This document shows, in pieces, positions 11,546 to 23,136 of a stretch of DNA of 64,000 bases (positions are counted from its first letter, which is position 1; every line of letters begins with the position of its first letter). The position numbers were made by a program, and so were the translations under genes. The notes beneath the pieces are model-generated. The model did not search any database. It worked only from the letters and a program-made list of their open reading frames with translations, and had not been told where the DNA came from. The stretch is from Haematococcus lacustris. Taxonomy: Eukaryota > Chlorophyta > Chlorophyceae > Chlamydomonadales > Haematococcaceae. Location of the stretch: NCBI GenBank assembly GCA_030144725.1, contig JASKMD010000007.1, forward strand, positions 8,543,568 to 8,607,567. Direction: 5' to 3'.

Positions 11546-12987
11546 ACAATGGTGATGATGGTGACGACCACTAGCAACCCTACAGCTTTCAACAAGCTCA
11601 GCAGTTTGCTGAACTCGTGCCAGAATTTCATCTGTTTGACCCAGCCCAGATACCAACCCTAGCAAATCACACATTCACACATCACACATGTTAGACATGA
11701 CCAGAGGCACTATGTCCTGTGTGGTACACTTTGTCCGCAGGGCTCTGCTGCAAGGCCACCCACCCGCCAAGGACATGCGGGGCACCAGGGTAGTGTTCAG
11801 AGCATCCAAGAACTGCTGGCCTTCAACATCCCGCACAAGACGGATCTGCAAGCAGCAGTGCCAGCAGCTACAGAAGTGTTGGAGGCAGCAGCGATGACAG
11901 CGGCAGCACCCATAGCTGGCAGGAGGCTGTGAGCCACACGTTCTTCTGCACACTGCAACCAGGGAAAGCTCTGCTGCTCAGGAGCTGGCCCTACCCCCCT
12001 GTCGCCCTACTCCCCTTCACCTCCCACTCCGCGTGCCCCCCTCCCCTGTGCGCCTCCCTCCCCCAGCCTGTGGCCACCCCCAGCCTGTGGCCCCACAACC
12101 CTGTGCCCCCACCCGGCACTGCCTCACCAGCAGCGCCTTACTGAAGGCCCCGTCCAGCAGTGCCGAGCAGTAGTCGTCATCGTTCTCAAAGAACCCGCCC
12201 CGTGAGCGCACTCCCAACTCCTTGGCACACCTCTCAGCCTCCACATACGCCGCCACTGAGTACACCTGCCGGGGGGTGCCACAGGGCCAGGCCTCATGTA
12301 GCAGCCAGGGTTGTCCCCATGCAGCTATGGCAGCCAGTAGATACGGTGATGGAGGTAGGGTGCTGCAGGTGGCAAGGTGTAGGGGTGGAAGGGCATGCTC
12401 TGACACAGCCAGGACACTGCTCACTGGATTGAGCCTGACATGCGCCTGGCCAATACACCTGGTGGTTTACAATACCTTGACGGCTACTATCATGAACTTC
12501 TTGCTTCGTGTCATGCATCCCAGGCAGCGCATGTCCTCTGTCTGCCTGTGTGTGGGTAACAAAAACGAGACGTTTCAAGTCAAACACGTTGTGCGACCCA
12601 TGTGCTGCTTATCAGGGTGCACATGGAGAACAAGGCTTACCAAAACTTCTGGACAACAGGGAATTCCACACCAGAGGCCTCGTCCCTCACAACAGCTAGC
12701 GCTTGCACCTGCCGTGACCTTGGAGGCATGGTAGGCTGCACCTGCACGTGGTGTATGGAATCTGCATATGGTACAAAACAAGGGTGGGTGTAAAGCTGAC
12801 ATGCTCAGATGGTTGTGCCTTACCCGCCGCTGCATGACACCGAGGCGGGGGGCCACCACGGGGGTGGAGCGCGGCATCCTGAGGGCACATGCACATCACA
12901 TCGATACGAGACGACGCTGCGGAGAATCGCGTAACGCCCTCACCTTCCGCTTTGTGGCTGAGAGCAGCATGGCACCATGGACGCCAT
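11221..12987 (-). CDS. Chalcone-isomerase-like protein, probably plastid
   Basis: Belongs to the chalcone isomerase fold family, which includes true chalcone-flavanone isomerase, the CHIL enhancers and the fatty-acid-binding FAP proteins. In an alga, a FAP or CHI-like role is more likely than flavonoid cyclisation, but this is inference. Seven exons agree in phase: 12944-12987, 12824-12878, 12641-12708, 12476-12545, 12128-12265, 11764-11845, 11221-11423, giving 219 aa. The start 'MASMVPCC' opens a Ser/Arg-rich, transit-peptide-like N terminus. Family features in order: a short 'SGVEFP' strand, 'TRSKKFMIVAVK' followed by 'VYSVAAYVEAE', 'LIRLVRDVEGQQF', 'AEFQQVFEGKKL' and 'GTEIAM'. The fourth intron contains no other gene. 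The start codon lies 118 bp from that of the APS reductase on the other strand. Confidence 0.85.
11508..11545. repeat. CTG/CAG microsatellite in intron
   Basis: About a dozen CTG units lie in the intron between the last two exons of the chalcone-isomerase-like gene. Poly-Gln or poly-Leu reading frames here are artefacts. Confidence 0.85.
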
Positions 12988-13105
12988 CGTAGAGGTACAG
13001 GACAAATGCGCATCAGGCCCTCTCAGAAAACAAACTGAACATGTTTTGTAAATCATAGGATTGCGTCAATCTTTTCCAAGCGGAAATTGTGCAGCTTGTG
13101 GCCCG
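12988..13105. promoter_or_regulatory. 118-bp divergent intergenic region (bidirectional promoter)
   Basis: The modelled start codons of the chalcone-isomerase-like gene (-) and the APS reductase gene (+) are 118 bp apart. Both 5' UTRs and core promoters must fit here or overlap neighbouring exons. The stretch is less GC-rich than the flanking exons. No clear TATA box can be named. Confidence 0.55.
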
Positions 13106-16100
13106 ATGTCCAATTCAAGCATAACAGCAAGAATGCAGGTTAGCGCTTGCACCAGTGATAAGGGTTGGGTTGCGGGTCGCTTGTGAGCCTATCCAAATGT
13201 CTCGTTGTTTACCTTGCAGGCCCTTAATGCCCAACGCAGGGCTGCCTCAAACGTGCCAGTGCGCCGGCAAGGCATGGCTGGGTCTCGGAGGAATGTTCTC
13301 GCCGCCGTTGCCCGCAGACAAGCAGTGGGTCTATTAATGCACGCCTGCAGATGGGTTTGACGCCTTCACCGCGTCAATGTTATCGCCGCTTACAGAGTGT
13401 CAATGTCGCGACTATTACTCAGTTGGATTGGCCGAAAGTAGCCTCCGAGCTGGATGCGAAGTCGCCTTTGGAAATCATGGACCATGTGGGTGCAACGTCA
13501 CATCGATTTGATGCTTGCAACGTGATGCAACTGACAAATATGACATAGATTACATAGATGAATATGGGTGCAGGCCCTTGCAACGTTCGGCACTGACATT
13601 GGCATCGCTTTCAGTGGCGCTGAGGATGTTGCTTTAATCGAGTATGCGCACCTGACAGGCCGCCCATACCGGGTATTCAGGTGTGGCAAATGCAGTCAAA
13701 CAGGGCCTGTTTAGTGAGCTCTTCTCCACAGCAATGTTAACTTGCTTTGCTTTTCCCTATTATGGGTCTGTAGCTTGAGCACTGCACCTGCACCTGTGAA
13801 GGACGCCTGTGCCATTCCCTGCATCCACAGCCTGGATACCGGGCGTCTTAACGCTGAGACCTACCAGGTCTTTGACAAGGTGGAGAAGCACTATGGCATC
13901 CACATTGAGTACACGTTTCCAGATGCCACAGCTGTCCAGGAGATGGTTCGCACCAAAGGGCTGTTCTCCTTCTACACTGACGGCCACCAGGAGTGCTGCA
14001 GGATCCGCAAGGTAGGGGATGAGCCCGGGGCAGCAAGCAGCAGGAGCCAAGCTGTGCAGCTGTGCATCATTGCAGAACATATGGCTAAGGGAAAGCTGGC
14101 TAGCTAGGGTAGACAAGGCTAGGCAAGTCTGGCATGGGGAGCAGCTCATATCTCTCCCTACAACCAAGGGCTTGGGGAGCAGCAGCATGCCACACTGTCA
14201 GCCACAGCTTTACAGATGACAGCAGCTCTGCCGTGCCTTTGCAACTGCAGCCAGATGCTCGCATTACAAAAGGACTGTTCTGACGTTTTACAGGTACAGC
14301 CACTGCGCAGACAGCTGAAGACCCTGAAGGCCTGGATCACTGGGCAGCGCAAGGACCAGAGCCCAGGCACCCGCATGGAGGTGCCAGTGGTGCAGGTGAG
14401 GAGGGGCAGGCCTGGCTGTGTGAGACACTGCAGAGCCAGCCGCCAGCGTCCCGGATTGAGGTGGTGCATGCATGGCAGGCAGCCAGGCTGCTGTGTATAG
14501 GTCAATGCTCGATTGATGCAAGCGGGGTTAGCCCAAGCCTGATTCTTATCCCACCCTAAGCCTATCCCACCCCTCAGCATGCAATGTGTGGTGCACAAAG
14601 GTGAGGCCAAGGAGGCCGCAATGCAGCCCAGGTGTCGCAGCATAGCATGTGAGCAGTTCAGAGATATTGGCAGTAAAGCAGCACCCTCACCTAGCCTTCC
14701 CGTGCATGAGGCTAAGGCTAGACCGGCTAAGGACCCAAGGTTGAAGCCTGGAATTGAAAAGGAAGGTGGTGGCGAAGATGAGACCACCACTGCTCATAGA
14801 CACTGAGGATGTTGAGGGGTCTAGTGTTCAATTCCCTGCAGTGCTTGCTGGCCACAGGTTGACCCTGCCTTTGAGGGTGTCGCCGGCGGTCCAGGCTCGT
14901 TAATTAAGTACAACCCCCTGTCCAATGCCACCTCCGCAGAGGTGGGTGTCTTCAGGCCTTGCCCTGCTAGGGTGAAGTACTGGCAGGCATCAAGACGGAA
15001 GTCCAGCAGCAAGGAGTGTAAAGTGGTGGGCAGCAGGGTAGCAGGCTTGCATGGGAGGCCGCTGACCAGGTGCTTAGCAGGGTGCTTCATGGTCACCTGC
15101 CCAGCACACTGTATGGGCTGATTATTGTCCTTGAGGGGTAGTACTTCACGAGCATGTCTTGACCACCTTGCACTGCCCAAGCTTTGCCACAGGCATGTGC
15201 ACTGCCTTGCCCACTGTCAATGTTGCAGGTGTGGAACTTCATCCGGGTCATGGGTGTGCCCTACAACGCGCTGCATGAGCAGGGCTATGTGTCCATTGGC
15301 TGCGAGCCCTGCACTAAGGCAGTGTTGCCCAACCAGGTGAGACTGCCAGGCTGTGTTGCCAAACCAGGTGAGACTGCCAGGCTGTGTTGCCCAACCAGGT
15401 GAGACTGCCAGGCTGTGTTGCCCAACCAGGTGAGACTGCCAGGCTGTGTTGCCAAATCAGGTGAGACTGCCAGGCTGTGTTGCCCAACCAGGTGAGACTG
15501 CCAGGCTGTGTTGCCAAATCAGGTGAGACTGCCAGGCTGCCCACCTGCAGAACCAGCAGGTGAACCTTGGATCAGTCATCGGGGTCAAATCTGCTTTGTG
15601 TGTACTGTGTGCCTGCTCTATGTGTACTGTGTGTTGTGTGCCTGCCGTTCCCTGCAGACAGGGCAGTATAAAGTTCATCGCTCCTGGTGTATTTGAGCTT
15701 CGATGGTAGCCATCATGCACTAGCCTCACAGTGTGTCTCCTGTGTGATTGAAGTGACCTGAGTGATGTGTGTCTTTAGTTGGTGTGAGGTGTGCTGCTTG
15801 TCATGCAGCTTGAGCGGGAAGGGCGCTGGTGGTGGGAGGATGCCAAGGCCAAGGAGTGCGGCCTGCACAGTGGCAATGTGAAGAATGCGGACGGCAGCAC
15901 CAGCCAACGCACCGCGGACCGTGACCTGTGGATTGAGGGCAGCGTCGCCACTCTCAGCAAGGAGCAGGTGCCAGCTTCCTGAGCATGCAGCATAGGTTGA
16001 GGTGGCACTAGCAACAGGTGTAGCGGGGACAGGATGAAGCAAGGCAGGGCAGCAGGGCAGGAGTGGCTGAATGCACCAGGCCAGCCTGCTTGTTGGTGTT

Positions 16101-17205
16101 GGGTAGGGCTGGGGCTCGGCCCTAGCACCACTTGTAGGTTGAGGTGGCGCTAGCAGGCGTCCATGTGCCTGCGTGACTGTGCAGCCCCTGCTGGTCTTCT
16201 GGGCCACAAAACCTTGTTGGCAATGTGTGTTGATGATGTCTGTTGGTGGTTGTGCTGATGGCTGTATGTTGCAGGTGCGGGACATTGCAGCTGGCAAGCG
16301 CGAGCAAGACACAGTGGCTGTATTGTATGCCCCCTGGTGCCCCTTCTGCCAGGTGAGGGAGGCAGCTGTTGATGGGTGCTGGGCCTGGCATGTCCATGGT
16401 CAGACCAGGACTGCAAGCATGAGCTGTCATACGAGGAAGCAGCACACGCTGCTGCTGTAGCGGAACTGTAGCCCTCATGTGCTGTGGCATCGTTGCATTG
16501 GGCGGGCGTGGCCACATTGACCACTACAGTTATGCCGAAGTCATGTGCCAGATGCCAAGTGTTGCCTGCATTGCACTGTTGGACCAAGTCCAAAGTACCT
16601 AAAAGGGAAGGCCAGTGTAGCAGCGTAGCAGCTGACGGCTGGAGTGATGTACACCAGCAGCTGCAGCAGCAGCTGCAGCTGCAGCACAGCATGTCTTGCA
16701 AGCAAGCCAGACATAGCGCTCTGACGGCTGGTTTCTGGCTTACTCCCAGGCTTTGGAACCAGACTTTGCTAAGTTGGCTGAAGAGCTGAAGGGGAGTCAT
16801 GTGTCTGTGGCCAAGTACCAGGCCGACCTTGACCGCGAGTTCTCAAACGAGCACCTGGGCCTAAAGACCTTCCCTACCATTGTCTACCTCCCTAAGGTCA
16901 GTCATCGCTAGGTATAGCCCCAACGCCTCATGGCAAGCACATGGTCTTACAGAAGAAGTGATGAGACACTACCCTACCTGCATCGTCATGGATTGCAATC
17001 ATTATTATTGACCTGTGATCTTACTTATATACATTCATGTAGGTTACATGTGATGTTCACACATGGTGAGCTGCCAGCTTGGTGCCCAGGGTTTCAGCCT
17101 GCCTATGCCCTGCAGGGCAAGTCTGGGTTCGTGAAGTACCCCTCAGAGCGGCGTGACGTTGACACCCTGAAGATGTGGGTACGCTCAGTGGCTGGCAGAG
17201 CATGA
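13106..17205 (+). CDS. APR: Plastid 5'-adenylylsulfate (APS) reductase
   Basis: Reduces APS to sulfite with glutathione-type electrons in plastid sulfate assimilation. Twelve exons agree in phase: 13106-13138, 13220-13324, 13396-13485, 13574-13680, 13831-14011, 14294-14395, 14858-14941, 15229-15336, 15809-15967, 16275-16352, 16750-16896, 17116-17205, giving 427 aa, normal for the family. The N terminus is an Arg/Ala-rich transit peptide. The PAPS-reductase domain shows '[15 protein letters not shown]' and 'SLDTGR'. The [4Fe-4S] ligands are the pairs C167-C168 and C259/C262 (CEPC). The catalytic Cys is C287 in 'ECGLHSGN'. The C-terminal thioredoxin-like domain has the redox pair C345-P-F-C348, the glutaredoxin-like CPFC site of plant-type APR. 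The exon 8 donor lies in a tandem array (15331-15540). In Chlamydomonas the orthologue is called MET16. Confidence 0.95.
15331..15540 (+). repeat. Tandem array of seven exon-end/5' splice-site units
   Basis: Seven copies of a ~31-bp unit (core AACCAGGTGAGACTGCCAGG) start at the last codons of APS reductase exon 8 and run into the intron. Each copy repeats the CAG|GTGAGA (or TCAG|GTGAGA) donor, so one real donor is followed by six copies. Units differ by C/T changes and 1-bp indels. Confidence 0.9.
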
Positions 17206-17297
17206 CCTGACCACTGTGACCTTGGGCAAGGGCGGCCAAACTATACAATGGCTCGTAGCAGCAGCGCAGGAAATTATCGTCCCAGTAGTTTTAGTAT

Positions 17298-17302
17298 TGT
17301 AA
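17298..17302 (+). terminator. Candidate TGTAA polyadenylation signal
   Basis: TGTAA lies 93 bp after the APS reductase stop codon. This pentamer is the usual polyadenylation signal in volvocine green algae. The position is reasonable, but no cleavage site can be seen. Confidence 0.5.
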
Positions 17303-18071
17303 GGTGCACACAGGTTGCAAGGCTGGAATGGAGCATCAGGCTGTGCTGACAGCACCACTTATAGTTGAGGTTTCGTAGCCTATGGGGCGATTACAACTTT
17401 TGCTACACCATGAAGGGAGTAGAGGCTGTCGCATGAGGGCTGACGCATGGAAATGGACAAACACGCATAGGCTCCCTGTGCTGCGAACTGGCCAGTCCCA
17501 CTGCAAATGTGGGAGCGCTCCATCACTCTGTGTAACTGCCGTCCACAACCATGCTGGGCGGTGATTTCATTTAGCATGACCCTGGTTCTCATACCAACCT
17601 GACATCATGCGCCCCCTCCCGGTGTTATATCTAGCTTGTCTCTCTACCTTCTCTATCCAGAGTCAGTAACAATCCTGACCTTGGCAGCCTGCGCATGGCA
17701 GATATGCAAGCGATGAGTACCCCCAATGCGTGTACATGGTCCTAGCTCAATGCAGTACAGCCATGCAGCGCCAGCCATGCAGCCATGCAATACAGCCATG
17801 CCGAGCTCTCCTTTGATATGATTTCACTTTCAAAAACACTCACAACACCAGATAGATTTGGAGCTTTAACTCAGATTTAAAGGACAGTAGGATGGCGCTG
17901 AGGCGCAACAGAATGTGTGTCCCACTGGTAGTTGGAGGGGCTGGGAGGATACGCTTTACGTCCGCAATTATACACATGATGGGGCAGGCCATTGACCGTT
18001 GACTGGCCGCCTCAACTCCATGGCTCGCACGAACATGTCATCTCAGTCAGCGAGATAAAATGTGGCGCGGC
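17303..18071. other. Intergenic between convergent genes
   Basis: Sequence between the 3' ends of APS reductase (+) and NAA10 (-). It carries short direct repeats (AGCCATGCAG around 17760-17800) and no recognisable gene. Confidence 0.5.
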
Positions 18072-20617
18072 CTATGCGGCCTTTACAGCTTCTGAACGGC
18101 TAGCATCCTCCTTCCGGCGCTTGTCCTGTTTGAAGTAGCGGCGCATTTCGTACGCGTCTTCGCCATTGGCGTAGTATTTGACGTCCTTGTCGTGCACTCT
18201 GCACACCAAGCACACCAACATGCACCGTTTCTTTTTGCACATTCCAACTTAGCCAGGCCCGGGTCAGCCCCTGCCCGGCACCGTTCTGGTTGTCGTGTGA
18301 CTCACTCATAGTGAAGGGTGTGGGTGTATAGGTGGAAGGCCACTCTGTTGGTGACACGGACATGCAGCGACACGTAGTCCGCATTAAACACCTCTTGCAT
18401 GGCTTGATCTGTAGCATCGCCAACACCGCCAGCAGCAGCGACAGCGTAAAAGACAACCACAGCTACACCATCAGCGAGAGGGGCCGCGACATCAGCAGCC
18501 AACTGGCGTCAGAAGCATCAAGAATCAAGGCAATGCCTATGGATGTGGCAATGCGCACTGCATAAGACTCAAGCTGTTCACAAAGCCCATTTTGCTCGAG
18601 CCTGCTGGCTGCCTGACCCCAAAAACATGACCAGGCGACAGCATGGCCGCTGCATCCCCAAGTGCTGCTCTGCTTCCTGCTGCCACAACCACTGAGAAGC
18701 TTAGCAATGAATCAGAGCAGAGCGGTGCCAGGGCTTGGCTACAAGGGCTGCTGGGCACGCACGAGTGGCTTGCATGAGCCGTGTGGCCAGGCCCAGCTTG
18801 CGGTGTGTGCGGGCTACTGCCAGGGAGGTGATGTGGCCGTGGCAGTCAGATGCGTCCTCCTCCCTACACAGGTCAGGGCAAGGCATGGGAGGTCAGGTCA
18901 AGTCAGGTCAGGTCATGTCATGTCATGTCATGTCGAGTTGGGCCATGCAAGCCTTGCTGGGTTGATGTTCTGAATGCCCTTGGTGTCAGCTGGAATGCAT
19001 ACATCCAGACACAGGCAGGAGATGGATAGCGTGCCAAGGTAAGGGTGAGATACAGCTAGGTGCTGACAAGCAGCATGGGAGGTCAGCGTGACAGGCAGGG
19101 GTCACCACAACAGCGTGCAGCACGGTGCACAACATCAGTGCCCAGATGACAGGCCACAGTGACACACAACCAAGCTGACATTGGAGACCACTACAGCTGT
19201 CATTGGCCCCGGGCAGGCACAGCACTGGATGTGTGCATGCCATGCTGTGTGTGTGCTTCATGTGGGATGTGTGGAATGCGGGCCACATGTGTGGGGCATA
19301 CAGGAGATCTGGGAGGGATGCATCTGGCATTGAGAGAAGGGCAGCTGGCCCTACATACCCCCTACACGGCCACTGGGCTGCTGGCTGGCTACATGGCATG
19401 CTGGCATTGGTTTGGCTGCTGGTGGGCGTGCCCACTTACAGCCCACCCACTGACATCTTAGCCAGCACATAGCCAACGATGCGACCGTCGTAGTCCTCAG
19501 CCACAAACAGCAGCTGGGGCCAAGACAGGATGTGGTACATGTAGTACTGCAGACATCAGGACAGCAGGGCAAGCTGGCAGGCATGCGCACATGGATGCAT
19601 GCATGGAGGTAACTGTCCAGCAGACAGCAGCAGGGCAATAGAGGGAGGAGCACAGGCAGCAGCACCAGGGGGCTCACAGCTCCGGAGCAGTGTGACGCGC
19701 ATGAACCTGTGCAGCTAAGGGTGCCAGATTGACTAGATTGCTGGACCTGCTGCTAAAACCTTGGTCTTGAAGCAAAGAACTGTCTAAGCGGAGGATGCTA
19801 CTGGATGCAGCACAAGCGGCTTGCTGACAAGGTTGCAACTACCCCGCGCCAACAGACCAGGGCCCCACCTCATGGAGCATGCTGGCCCCACTTTTACTGT
19901 TCCAATGCCCAAGGCTGCTGCTGCTGCTGTTGCAGCTCCTGCTCCTGCTGCTGTCCTCACTGCAGCTGGAGCTGATCTCATGCTGCTGCCGACACTGCTA
20001 GTTGTGCCACTCCTGCTTCTGCTCCTTGATCAGCCCCTGCTGCTTCTGCCCTTCTGTTTCTGCTCCTGCACTGAGACTGCAGCCCACTACTAGACGGCAG
20101 GGAGAGATTCAATGGCGTGAGGGTAACACTCAGCCCCATGAAGGGTGTAGGCTACTAGGCAGGAGGTGCAGAGGGGACAGCAGGAGCCAGCAGGGGTCAA
20201 ATGGTGTGCTGCTGCGGGACATGTTTGAACATGAACGATATGCAGTGCATGCATGCATCTAAACTGCACACTGACAGCACGACATGCTTGGCAAGGTGAG
20301 CAGCCAAGCTAGCTTTGAAGAACCTGCATGTTAAGCAGTTAAGCAAGCCAGGGCTGGCCATGTACTGCAGCACACCTTCATTTGATAGTTCTCTGGGAGG
20401 CTGCAGAGCAATACATGGCAGCAGGTGGGTGTTCCAACAAAGTGCTTGAGTTCTCCATCAAAAGCCTTACCAGAGTAGGTTGCACCGCTGCATCTGCGAC
20501 GGCGGAAGTTTCTTCGAATCATAGGTTTGTTGTATCGCAGCCAGGCCGCGGAAGGTAGACGCAGCAACGACCTGCCTGCATGAGGTCGTCCACAGTCGCA
20601 GGCCGGATGCACACCAT
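18072..20617 (-). CDS. NAA10: N-alpha-acetyltransferase 10, catalytic subunit of NatA
   Basis: GNAT-fold enzyme that acetylates N termini of nascent chains (Ser/Ala/Thr/Gly after Met removal) as part of ribosome-bound NatA with NAA15. Seven exons agree in phase: 20576-20617, 20471-20493, 20376-20400, 19440-19546, 18763-18863, 18306-18408, 18072-18198, giving 175 aa. Family signatures: '[14 protein letters not shown]', 'CLPENYQMK', '[18 protein letters not shown]', '[18 protein letters not shown]' with the acetyl-CoA loop R87-K-L-G-L-A92, 'YVSLHVR' and the C-terminal '[13 protein letters not shown]'. The tail is Lys/Arg-rich. Exons 2 and 3 are only 23 and 25 nt. Intron 1 seems to use a GC donor (CAG|GCAGGT), because the nearby GT breaks the frame. 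The usual acidic stretch after 'LAKM' is altered. Confidence 0.95.
18890..18945. repeat. Pentamer repeat (TCAGG/TCATG) in NAA10 intron
   Basis: A short run of TCAGG and TCATG pentamers lies just upstream (in gene sense) of NAA10 exon 5. It is the same pentamer motif as the very long array at 43.3-44.3 kb. Confidence 0.75.
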
Positions 20618-20908
20618 CGTTGCACCCTTAGCTCAAGTCCTGGTGCTCCCTTCCCTTCCCTCGAACTTGGTCCGACGTGGGCCGACTCTGGGCATGCATG
20701 CATGCATGCACAAACACTGCATATGCCCTACACCGAATTCCCTCACCGTCATGGCCTTAGAGCGTTGCAGCACCACTTAGCCCTTAAGCTTTGCGGTATG
20801 AATTCCAACAATATAGTTATATAATATCGGTCAGGCAGAGTCAGGCGACCCCAACTAACAAAAAATGACAGGAAACCGACCCCTGGTAGTAGGACGGCTG
20901 TAACTAGG

Positions 20909-22441
20909 GTGCGGTTCAGGCGACCCCAACTAGCAAAAAATGACAGGAAATGATAGGAAACCGACCCCTGGTAATCAAAACGACGCCGCGTCTCAGCCAC
21001 GTGGTTTCTATTTATGTTTTGCACATGCCTGGATAGAGGACTCCGTCAGCTATGCGGTGAAACATGTATCAATAAATACTGTGCATTGTGCTGAGTGCTA
21101 AGGCGGCTCAAATCTTGACATTCAAATGCATGCCAATTTTGCTCATGCGGGCCTCGCCGCGACCGACCGCCGCGACCGACGTGGCCTAGTAGCCTCTGCA
21201 AACAGTCAGGGACAGTCGCCGCAGTCAAAACAATGCACATGGCACGCCAAACCGATGTAACGACGCCCCTCAACCCATGCTCGGAAGTATACAAGGCTGC
21301 TGCATTGCTTGACCGCTACGTGAGTAGTACCTACTACCTGGCCACTCGGTAAGGCCACTCAAGGTGTGTGGGCCATTGCTACGTTACCTTGCTCGATATG
21401 TTGGGTCCGATCCCTCCCGCCCGCCCTCCGCTTGCGTGTCGAGCTTGTGTCCAACTCCGCCCTGACCCCCTGCTGCTCAGCTGGAGGGGTGGGCAGCCCA
21501 GGGGAAGCACCAGCACCAGCTGCCTGCTGCTGCCAGGGGGGTGCAGCAGGAGGGGGGGGCAGGTCAGGGGCGGCACCAGCACCAGCTGCCTGCTGCTGCC
21601 AGGGGGGTGCAGCAGGAGGGGGGGGCAGGTCAGGGCTGGGAGAGGTTGGGAAGGGGTGGCGGGGCAGTAAGGGGGCTGGGAGGGGGCGGGAGGGGGTGGG
21701 AGGCTTCTGCGGGGGCTGGGAGGTGGTGGGGCTGCAAGGGGGCTGGGAGGGGGTGGGAGGGTGGGGCTGGGGCTGGGAGGGGTGGGGAAGGCGGGGCTGG
21801 GGCTGGGAGGGGGCTGGGAGGGGGCAGGGTCCAGGCGGTCGGAGTAGGCTAGAAAATCCTGCAAGGCAGAGTCGGGTCACGCCAAAGGGTGAGGAGGCGG
21901 CCCTGGTTGATGGATTGCCGTGCTTTCTTCTCCAACAGCTGTGTCGTTGAGTTACGAACAGAGTAATAACTCGAAAGTCTATTAACTCACAGTGGTCAGC
22001 TCACCGCATGCCAGTTTGTGCAAGGGGGTCCCTTTTTCTGTGTGGCTGCCTAGAGAGACCTCTACCCATTCGCACTTCGCTACAATGTCGAGTTATTTCT
22101 TGCCCAACGATGGCACTCCGACGCAGCCTGCACAAGTAAAAGGCTCGCGGTGCGAGCTTGGCGGGCTGAAATGAGATTGTACTTCTTGCTCGATGCAAGG
22201 CGCAGTTCAATCGCTGATGCCGCTACATACCACTAGAACAATCGATGGTGAGCAGCTGAGGTGTATCCGCGCTCGCTTGCGCCGGCATGGCCTCACTCGC
22301 AAGAGTTAACGCGCCGCTTGCCAGTAGATGCGCAATAATTCGCAGCTACCAGTGTGATGAACGCTATCGAAAACGGCTCAGTATTGAAAGAGTACTTGCA
22401 TGAAGATTACCAACCCCATGTTGGGACATCCTGAGCGCGGT
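20909..22441 (+). mobile_element. Family T element T2, nested in T3
   Basis: Terminal inverted repeats are TCAGGCGACCCCAAC (20916-20930) and GTTGGGACATCCTGA (22420-22434). The flanking 7-mers GTGCGGT (20909-20915) and GCGCGGT (22435-22441) match at 6 of 7 positions. The body belongs to the same subfamily as T5 (40.8-42.5 kb). It carries a minus-strand Pro-rich frame at 21359-21880 and two copies of a ~66-bp GC-rich repeat. Confidence 0.8.
21359..21880 (-). CDS. Pro-rich open frame inside T2 (uncertain gene)
   Basis: A 173-aa minus-strand frame beginning 'MTRLCLAG' and ending in an 'STRKRRAGGRDRTQ' region. Its centre is built of Pro-rich repeats, including a 22-aa unit with 'PPWQQQAAGAG'. The same frame, longer by more repeat units, is open in copy T5 (41117-41914). 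Both ends of the frame are conserved although the middle differs in length. Repeat units divisible by three could preserve the frame by chance. No domain is recognised and a real protein is doubtful. Confidence 0.3.
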   Translation of the reverse strand: MTRLCLAGFSSLLRPPGPCPLPAPSQPQPRLPHPSQPQPHPPTPSQPPCSPTTSQPPQKPPTPSRPLPAPLLPRHPFPTSPSPDLPPPPAAPPWQQQAAGAGAAPDLPPPPAAPPWQQQAAGAGASPGLPTPPAEQQGVRAELDTSSTRKRRAGGRDRTQHIEQGNVAMAHTP

Positions 22442-23136
22442 TCCTCCGCTTAATATTAACTTAATAGCTTAATTAAATTAAGGCCGGTCGTATTAAGCCC
22501 CTTAAGTGTATTAAGTGGCTTCTTTTTGACCCACACTGCTATGAGTGCAGCTGTGCGACCCCAGCGCACGGGTCGCAACTGTAATCGCCTCACTTGGCAC
22601 TTTCAACCGGCAGGCACGCGGGCAGGCAGCAACATATGCCAACAAGCCGTAGTGGCTCCGGAACAGCTGTATTGCAACATTAAATTGGCTATGACTGGGT
22701 CGCTGGGGCCCGGCCCCGCAGTGGACCGCGACCAAGTTGCACAAAGACGCGCTTTGGTTGGTGTTGCATCTGCGTACCCAGCAAAGGCCAATGGTGTGGT
22801 TCTTAAGCACAAACAATGCGAGTTGAGCAAAGTTGCTCTCTAGTAGTGCACAAACGGTAATACCGCGAGCAAACACTAAACGAATGTGTGCTTAAGCGTA
22901 TAGTGAGGAATAGCTATCGCGTACCCAGTAAAGGGGTCGATGCACTTTTTAGGCAGGACCACGCCGCGGGCCCGCAGTGGGGTTACATCAAGCAAGGGGT
23001 AGAGCCACGAAGGGTAGAGCGAGAGGGCTAGAAAAAGAGAGTTACCAGCGCTTAATATTAAGTGGTTAAGTGGTTCAGTAAGCGACCTAATACTTAATAT
23101 GACGCTTAATTAAACTTAATTAAGAAACCGCTCCCT
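22442..23136. mobile_element. Unclassified AT-rich insertion inside T3
   Basis: This segment interrupts the T3 body. Its two ends are AT-rich with repeated CTTAAT/TTAATTAA motifs in roughly inverted arrangement (22450-22500 and 23045-23125). The centre is ordinary GC-rich sequence without a recognised gene. Exact borders and a target duplication could not be fixed. Confidence 0.4.

Noticed and set aside
15314..15544. Minus-strand frame with repeated [11 protein letters not shown]
   Set aside because: Shadow of the tandem splice-site array in the APS reductase intron; the opposite strand carries the verified exons.
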